Below, piece after piece: positions 56,678 to 64,000 of a stretch of 64,000 bases of DNA. Under the pieces are notes generated by a model that saw nothing but the letters and a program-made list of their open reading frames with translations, made no database searches and was not told the DNA's origin. Position numbers and translations under genes: made by a program. Source of the stretch: Elephas maximus indicus (taxonomy: Eukaryota > Chordata > Mammalia > Proboscidea > Elephantidae); contig NC_064838.1 of assembly GCF_024166365.1 (NCBI RefSeq), positions 3,303,501 through 3,367,500 of the forward strand, given 5' to 3'. Position 1 is the stretch's first letter. Each line of letters opens with the position of its first letter.

Positions 56678-59600
56678 ATGACAACACCAAACTCATCTAT
56701 AATTGCGCTGAATATCAATGGACTAAATGAACCAATAAAGAGACAGAGAGTTGCAAATTGGATAAAAAAACATAATCCAGCTATATGGTGCCTACAAGAG
56801 ACACACCTTAGACTTAGAGACACAAACTAAAACTCAAAGGATGGAAAAAACACATCAAGCAAACAACAATCAAAAAAGAGCAGGAGTGGCAATATTAATT
56901 TCTGGCAAAATAGACTTTAAAGTGAAATCCACCACAAAGGATAAAGAAGGACACTATATAATGATTAAAAGGACAGTTTACCAGGAAGATATAACGATAT
57001 TAAATATTCATGCACCTAATTACAGGGCTGCAAGATACATAAAACAAACTCTAACAGCACTGAGATAGACACCTCCACAATTATAGTAGGAGACTTCAAC
57101 ACACCACTTTCAGAGAAGGACAGGACATCCAGAAAGAAGCTCAGTAAAGACACAGAAGATCTAAATGCCACAGTCAACCAATTTGACCTCGTAGACATAT
57201 ACAGAACACCCTACCCAGCGGCTGCCAAGTATACTTTTCTAGTGCACATGGAACATTCTCTAGAATAGACCACATATCAGGTCATAAAGCAAGCCTTAGC
57301 AGAATCCAAAACATTGAAATATTACAAAGCATCTTCTCAGACCATAAGAAATCAATAACAGAAAAAGCAGGGAAAAGAAATCAAACGCTTGGAAACTGCA
57401 CAATACCCTGCTCAAAAAAGACTGGGTTATAGAAGACATTAAGAGGGAATAAACAAATTCATAGAATACAATGAGAATGAAAACACTTCCTATCAGAACC
57501 TTTGGGACATAGCAAAAGCAGTGCTCAGAGATCAGTTTATATCAGTAAATGCACACATACAAAAAGAAGAAAGGGCCCAAATCAAAGAACTGTCCCTACA
57601 ACTTGAACAAATAGAGAGCAACAAAAGAAACTGTCAGGCACCAGACGAAAACAAATAATAAAAATTAGAGCAGAATTAAATGAATTAGAGAACAGAAAAA
57701 TAGTTGAAAGAGTTAACAAGACCAAAAGCTGGGTCTTTGAAAAAATTAACAAAATTGATAAACCATTGGCCAGACTGACTAAAGAAATACAGGAAAGAAA
57801 ACAAATTACCCAAATAAGAAATGAGTTGGGCCATGTCACAACAGACCCAACTGAAATTAGAAGAATCATATCAGATTACTATAAAAAATTGTACTCTAAC
57901 AAATTTGAAAACCTAGAAGAAATGGATGAATTCCTAGAAACACACTACATACTTAAGCTAACACAAACAGAGGTAGAACAACTAAATAGACCCATAACAA
58001 AGGAAGAAATTGAAAAGGTAATAAAAAAACTGCCAACAAAAAAAGCCCTGGCCCTGGCAGCTTCACTGCAGTTCTACCAAATTTTCAAAGAAGAGGTAAC
58101 ACAACTACTACTAAAGGTATTACAAAGCATAGGAAAGGATGGAATGCTCCTTAACTCATTCTCTGAAGCCAGCATATCCCTGATACCAAAACCAGGCAAA
58201 GATACCACAAAAAAAGAAAATTACAGACCTATATCCCTCATGAAAATAGATGCAAAAATCCTCAACAAAATTCTAGCCAATAGAATTCAACAAAAACATA
58301 TCCAAAAAATAATTCACCATGACCAAGTGGGATTTATACCAGGTATCCAGGGATGGTTCAAAATTAGAAAAACAATTAATGTAATCCACCAAATAAATAG
58401 AACAAAAGACAAGAAGCACATGATTTTATCAATTGATCCAGAAAAGGCATTTGACAAAGTCCAAAACCTTTTCATGATAAAAACTCTCAGGAAAATAGGA
58501 ACAGAAGGAAAATTCCTCAACATAGTAAAGGGCATTTATACAAAGCCAACAGCCAGCATCATCGTAAATGGAGAGATTCTGAAAGCATTCCCCTTGAGAT
58601 CGGGAACCAGACAAGGATGCCCCTTATCACCACTCTTATTCAACATTGTGCTGGAGGTCCTAGCCAGAGCAATTAGGCTAGATAAAGAAATAAAGCGCAT
58701 CCAGATTGGTAAGGAAGAAGTAAAGGTATCTCTGTCTGCAGATGACATGATCTTATATACAAAAAACCCTAAAGAATCCTCAGAAAAACTACTGAAACTA
58801 ATAGAAGAGTTCAGCAGAGTATCAGGATATAAGATAAATATACAGAAACCAGTTGGATTACTCTACAGCAACAAAAAGAACATCAAAGAGGAAATCACCA
58901 AATCAAGACCATTTACAGTAGTACCCAAGAAGATGAAATACTTAGGAACAAATTTTACCAGGGACGTAAAAGACCTATACAAAGAAAAGTATAAGGCATT
59001 ACTGCAAGAAACCAAAAGAGACCTACATACGTGGAAAAACATACCTTGCTCATGGATGGTAAGACTTAACACTGTAAAAATGTCTATTCTACCAAAAGCC
59101 ATGTATATATACAATGCAATGCCAATCCAGATTCCAAGGACATTTTTTAATGAGATGCAGAGACAAATCACCAACTTCATACGGAAGGGAAAGAGGCCCA
59201 GGGTAAGTAAAAAAAAAGCATTACTGAAAAAGAAGAACAAGGTGGCAGGCCTTACTCTACCTGATTTTAGAACCTATTATACTGCCACAGTAGTCAAAAC
59301 AGCCTGGTAGTGGTACAACAACAAACACATAGACCAGTGGAACAGAATTGAGAATCCAGATATAAATCTATCTACCTCTGAGCAGCTGATATTTGACAAA
59401 GGCCCAGTGTCAGTTAGTTGGGGAAAACATAGTCTTTTTTTTACAAATGGTGCTGGCATATCTGGATATCCATCTGCGAAAAAATGAAACAAGACCCCGT
59501 ACCTCACACCATGCACAAAAACTAACTGAAAATGGATCAAAGACCTAAACATAAAGTCTAAAACGATAAAGATGTGGAAAAAAGAATAGGGACAATGTTA

Positions 59601-60461
59601 GGAGCCCTAATACATGGCATAAACAGAATACAGAACATTACTAACAATGCTGAAAAGAAACCAAATAACTGGGTGCTCCTAAAAATCTAACACCTATGCT
59701 CATCCAAAGACTTCACCAAGAGAGTAAAAAGACTACCTACAGACTGGGAAAAAGTTCTTAGCTATGACATTTCTGACCAGCACCTGATCTCTAAAATCTG
59801 CATGAGTCTGCTAAAACTCAACGACAAAAAGACAAATAACTCAATTAAAAAATGAGCAAGGGGTATGAACAGACAATGCACTAAAGAAGACAGTCAGGCA
59901 GCTAACAGATACATGAGGAAATGCTCTCTATCATTAGCCAGTAGAGAAACGCTAATCAAAACTACAGTGAGATTCCACCTTACTCCAACAAGGCTGGCAT
60001 TAACCCAAAAAACACAAAATAATCAATGTTGGAGAGGTTGTGAAGAGACTGGAACACTTACACACTGCTGGTGGGAATGTAAAATGGCACAACCACTCTG
60101 GAAATCGATTTGTGCTTCCTTAAAAAAGCTAGAAATAGAACTACCGTATGATCCAGCAATCCCACTCCTTGGAATATATCCTAGAGAAATAAGAGCCTTT
60201 GCACAAACAGACATATGCACCCCCGTGTTCATTGCAGCACTGTTTACAGTAGCAAAAAGATGGAAGCAACCAAGGTGCCCGTCAACGGATGAATGGATAA
60301 ATAAACTATGGTATATTCACACAATGGAATACTACGCATTGATAAAGAACAATGTTGAATCTATGAAACATTTCATAACATGGAGAAATCTGGAAGACAT
60401 TATGCTGAGTGAAATCAGTCAATTGCAAAAGGACAAATATTGTATAAGACCACTATTATAA
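56678..60461 (+). pseudogene. L1-C ORF2 (endonuclease/reverse transcriptase), broken
   Basis: The ATG at 56678 opens endonuclease sequence ('IIALNINGLNEPIKRQRVAN', 'AIWCLQETHL'), then stops in the first 60 codons. 56841-57068 continues it ('RAGVAILISGKIDFKVKS', 'DITILNIHAPN'). The longest frame, at least 57766-59310 (514 codons), holds the RT: '[20 protein letters not shown]', motif A '[12 protein letters not shown]', motif B '[20 protein letters not shown]' and motif C SADD (58735-58746). In motif C the usual aromatic before ADD has become Ser while both Asp remain. A TAG at 59308 ends it. 59865-60461 keeps the Cys-rich end ('CWRGCEETGTLTHCWWEC') and 'MEYYALIKNNVE'. The sequence before the palm reads '[14 protein letters not shown]', where L1-B has '[15 protein letters not shown]'. 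Confidence 0.9.
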
Positions 60462-60510
60462 GAACTGGAGAAGCAGTTTAAGGAGAAAAGAAAATACCCT
60501 TTGATGGTTA

Positions 60511-60544
60511 TGAGAGGGGGGAGGGAGGGAGAGAGGAAGAGGGG
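60511..60544 (+). repeat. G-rich polypurine tract in the L1-C 3'UTR
   Basis: 'tgagaggggggagggaggga' and following purines contain several G-runs. Such tracts are a conserved feature of mammalian L1 3'UTRs and can form G-quadruplexes. Confidence 0.8.
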
Positions 60545-62665
60545 TATTCACTAATTAGGTAGTAGATAAGTTCCATTTTAGGTGAAGGGAAAGACAGTAC
60601 ACAATACAGGAGGGGAGAACACAAATGGACTAAACCAAAAACAAAGAAGTTTCCTTAATAAACTGAATACCTCAAAGGCCAGCGTAGCAGGGGCAGGGGT
60701 TTGAGGACCATGGTTTCAGGGAACATATATAAATCTTTTAAGAAAACATTCTGCATCCTACTTTGGAGAGTGGCATCGGGAGTCTTAAACGCTAGCAAGT
60801 GGCCATCTAAGATGCATCAATTAGCCTCAACCCACCTTGAACAAGGAAGAATGAAGAACACCAAAGACGCAAAATAATTATGAGCCAAAGAGACAGAAAG
60901 GACCACATAAACCAGAGACTACAGCAGCCTGAGACCAGAAGAGCTAGATGGTGCTGGCCATAACCGATGACAGCCCTGACAGGGAACTCAACAGAGAAAC
61001 CTGAGGGAGCAGGACAGCAGTGGGATGCAGACCCCAAATTCTCATAAAAAGACCAGACTTAATGGTCTGAGACTAGAAGGACCCCAGAGGTCATGGTCCC
61101 CAGACCTTTTGTTAGCCCAGGGCAGGAACCATTCCCAAAGCCAACTTTTCAGACAGGGATTGGACTGGAATTGGGGATGTAAAATGATACTGGTGAAGAA
61201 TGAGCTTCTTGGATGAAGTGGTCACATGAGAGTTAAGTTGGCATCTCCTGTCTGGAGGGGAGATGAGAGGGCAGAGGGGGGCAGAAGCTTTACCCGAATG
61301 GACACGAGGAGAGAGAGTAGAGGGAAGTACTGTGTGCTCTCTCATCAGAGGGAGAGCAATTAGGAGTATATGGCAAGGTGAATGTAAATTTTTATGAGAA
61401 ACTGACCTGATTTGTAAACTTTCCCTTAAAGCACAATAGAAATTAATTTAAAAAAAGAAAAAAAAAGGTTGATTTAAGACACAACCTAATCTTGTAGATT
61501 GAGCTCTGCCTTATTAACTGCTGATAATCCCACTTCATTAACATTATAAAAAAAAACATTATAGATGTAGGATTTACAACACAGAAAAATCACATCAGAC
61601 AAAATGGTGGACAGTCACACAATACAGGGAATCATGGACTAGCCAAGTTGACACATATTTCTGGGGAGCAGTATTGAATCTATAACAGATCTCCTGCTCA
61701 CTTTTTAATTGAGTTGTTTGTATTCTCGTTGTGGCGTTTTAAGATTTCTCTGTATATTTTGGGTACAAGTTCTTTATCAGATGTATGTATGGAAAGCATT
61801 TTCTCCTAGTCAGTGGCTAGTCTTTTCGTTCTCCTAACAGTGTCTTTTGCAGAGCAGAAGTTTTTAATTTTAGGGAAGTCCAGGTTATCATTTTTTTCTT
61901 TCATGAATTGTGCTTATGGTTTTGTATCTGAAACTTGTTGCCAGACCCAAGACCACCTAGATTTTTTCCTTCGTTATCTTCTGGAAATTTTGTAGTTTCG
62001 CATCTTACATTTGGGTCTGTGATCCATTTTGAGTTAATTTTTGTGAAAGGTTTAAACTCAGTGTCTGGTTTCATTTTTTTTGCATGTGGCTGTCCCAGTT
62101 TTTCAGCATCATTTGTTGCGAAGACTATCTTTTCTCCATTTAAATATCTTTACTTCTTTGTCAGGGATAAGTTGACTATTTGTATGGGTCTATTTCTGGG
62201 CTCTCTGTTCTGTTGCATTGATCTATTTGTCTATCCTTTCTCCAGTACTACACTGTCTTGATTATTGTACCTTTATAGAAAATCTTGACATCATGTAGAG
62301 TTACTCCACTGACTTTGTTGTTCTTCAACATCTTCTTGGCTATTCTGGGCCTTTTGCTTCCCTATATAAACCATAGAATCACACTGTCAATACCCATAAA
62401 GTAACTTACTGGAATTTTGATTGGGATTGCATTGAATCTATAAATCAAACCGGGAAGAACTGAAATCTTAACGTTTTTGAATCTTCCTATTCATGAACAT
62501 GGAATGTCTCTCCACTTATCAAATGGAAGAAAATCTTCCAAAAAAAGTTAATCTTTGATTTCTTTCATGAGATTTTTGTAGTTTTCCTCATATAGATTTT
62601 ATACATATTTGCTAGATTTATACTTAAGTAATTTTTTTTGTGCTAATGTAAATGGTGGTGTGCTT

Positions 62666-63313
62666 TTTTTCCTTTTTTTTATTGTGCCTTAAGTTTACAG
62701 TTGAAGTTAGTTTCTCATACAAAAATTTATACATACATTGCTGTGTGAGTCTAGTTGCTCTCCGTATAATGTGACAGCACACTCCTCGATTTCACCCCAG
62801 ATTTCCCGTGTCCTTTCAACCAGCTCCTGCCCTTTTCTGCCTTACCATCTTGCCCCCGGACAGGAGCTGCCCATTTAGTCTCATGCATCTACTTGAGCTA
62901 ACAAGCACACTTCTCACCAGTATCATTTTATGTCTTACGGTCCAGTTTAATTTTTGTCTGAAGAGCTGGCTTTGGGAGTGGTTTTAGTTTTGGGGTCACA
63001 GAGAGTCTGGCTGCCATGTCTTCCGGGGTTCCTCCAGTCTCAGTCAGACTGATCTTTTCACTAAGTTTGAGTTCTGCACCCCACTTTTCTCCTGCTCCGT
63101 CAGGGACTCTCTCTTGTGTTTCCTGTCAGGGCAGACATTGTTTGTAGCCGGGCACCATCTAGTTCATCTGGTCTCGGGCTGATGGAGTCTCTGGTTTATA
63201 TGGCCCTTTCTGTCTCTTGGGCTCATATTTTCCTTGTGTCTTTGGTGTTCTTCATTCTCCTTTGCTCCAGGCAGGTTGAGACCAATTGATGCATCTTAGA
63301 TTGCTGCTTGCTA
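62666..63313 (-). mobile_element. L1 3' end (L1-C-like), interrupted
   Basis: T-rich start, 'tattgtgccttaagtttaca', then the 3'UTR antisense up to 'gatgcatcttagattgctgc'. A second L1 3' end starts at about 63314, within it or beside it. Confidence 0.8.
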
Positions 63314-64000
63314 GCTTTTTTTTTTTTCTTCTTTTTTAATTTTTATTGTGCTTTAAGTGAAAGTTTACAAATGAAGTCAGTCTCTCATACTAAAATTTAT
63401 ATATAACTTGCCATGTACTCCTAGTTGCTCTCCCCTTAATGAGACAGCACACTCCTTCCCTCCACTCTCGATTTTTGTGTCCATTCAGCCAGCTTCTGAC
63501 CCCCTCTGCCCTCTTCATCTCCTCCAGACAGGAGATGCCCACATAGTCTCATGTGTCTACTTGATCCAAGAAGCTTACTCTTCAGGAGTATCATTTTCTA
63601 TCTTATATAGTCCAGTCCAATCCTTGTCTGAAGAGTTGGCTTTGGGAATGGTTCCTGTCTTAGGCTAAAGTAAGGTCTGGGGACCATGACCTCCGGGGTC
63701 CTTCTAGTCTCAGTCAGACCATTAAGTCTGGTCTTTTTATGAGAATTTGAGGTCTGCATCCCACTGCTCTTCTGCTCCCTCAGAGGTACTGTGTCGTGTT
63801 CCCTGCCCGTGCAGTCATTGGTTGTAGCTGGGCACCATCTCGTTCTTTTGGTCTCAGGCTAATGTAGTCACTGGTGTGGTCCTTTCTGTCTCTTGGGCTC
63901 ATAATTACCTTGTGTCTTTGGTGTTCTTCATTCTCCTTTGCTCCAGGTGGGTTGAGACCAGTTGATGCACCTTAGATGGCCACTTGCTAGTGTTTAAGAT
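63314..64000 (-). mobile_element. L1 3' end (L1-C-like), runs off the window
   Basis: Poly-T, 'ttattgtgctttaagtgaaa', then the 3'UTR antisense to the right edge ('cttagatggccacttgctag'). Closely related to 62666-63313, so its left edge marks a fresh insertion. The upstream parts of both lie beyond 64000. Confidence 0.8.

Larger units (their letters stand above)
53475..61466 (+). mobile_element. L1-C, full-length L1 in LMBR1 intron 1, sense orientation
   Basis: About 8.0 kb. The 5' end is 'ggaggtgagaccaagatggc', then a 5'UTR with tandem units, ORF1 (about 55222-56233), ORF2 (56678-60461), and a 3'UTR with a G-rich polypurine tract ending in A-runs at about 61450-61466. Target duplication is 'gattgattt' (53466-53474) against 'ggttgattt' (61467-61475), one mismatch. 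It is the most complete L1 here, but both ORFs have stops and frameshifts, so it cannot move on its own. Confidence 0.9.
53163..61687 (-). mobile_element. MaLR/MLT1-type LTR split by full-length L1-C
   Basis: The left part, 53163-53474, runs from 'tgttttagttatctagtg' to 'aaaagagattgattt'. The right part, about 61467-61687, runs from 'ttgatttaagacacaacc' to 'ttgaatctataaca'. LTR flanks 'gatat' (53158-53162) and 'gatct' (61688-61692) match in 4 of 5 bases, as expected for a decayed 5-bp duplication. Confidence 0.8.
51705..62665 (-). mobile_element. Old L1, antisense, split into three parts by later insertions
   Basis: Parts: 51705-52626 (3' end, 'aatatgcctttcctcccccg', 'ctgtaccattttgcattcct'), 53045-53162 ('taatttgcgtttttctgttg') and 61688-62665 ('ttgagttgtttgtattctcg', 'ggattgcattgaatctataa'). 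The order is continuous once the two LTRs and L1-C are removed. It is the oldest layer of this nest. Confidence 0.8.

Noticed and set aside
43740-64000. LMBR1 exon 2 or the ZRS limb enhancer
   Set aside because: No frame encodes the first membrane helix of LMBR1, and ZRS lies in intron 5, much further downstream. I saw no ZRS-like conserved block.

Overview
This is mammalian nuclear DNA, almost certainly from an afrotherian and most likely an elephant-like species. The evidence is its repeats. It carries many tRNA-derived AfroSINE-type SINEs whose 3' end is shared with an RTE-type LINE, plus RTE copies and several roughly 8-kb L1 elements with tandem 5'UTR units. These sit on an older mammalian layer of L2, MIR, old L1 and MaLR/MLT1 LTRs. 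I identify the families by recognition only, since no search could be run.

Only one protein-coding gene is supported. A CpG island at about 42.99-44.47 kb holds the promoter and first coding exon of LMBR1 on the + strand. Its 22 codons (43674-43739) end in phase 0 at a consensus splice donor. Everything to the right of 43740 is therefore LMBR1 intron 1, and the first 43 kb is the upstream intergenic region.

Layout: 0-15 kb is intergenic DNA with ancient L2, MIR, MLT1 and L1 remnants, AfroSINEs, a 249-bp pentanucleotide satellite and a perfect 19-bp inverted repeat. 15.15-35.03 kb is one large nest: an RTE element is split by a minus-strand L1, which is split by a plus-strand L1, which is peppered with AfroSINEs. 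35-43 kb holds MaLR, L2 and 5'-truncated L1 pieces. 43-44.5 kb is the LMBR1 promoter, exon 1 and a SINE-in-SINE pair inside the CpG island. 44.5-64 kb is intron 1: old L1 remnants, an RTE copy that splits a MIR, and a second nest (old L1, then MaLR LTR, then a full-length L1 at 53475-61466). It ends in two stacked L1 3' ends.

I see no new multi-gene system, no CRISPR array, no intact non-coding RNA gene and no intact retrotransposon ORF set. What stands out is structural: two dateable insertion nests, SINE tails with 5-bp periodicity, tail-only SINE-like insertions, RTE head-tail composites, two kinds of L1 5'UTR tandem arrays, a recent 62-bp duplication in an L1 ORF2, and a short perfect palindrome. 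The long open frames in the CpG island and in the pyrimidine-rich L1 5'UTR are compositional artefacts.
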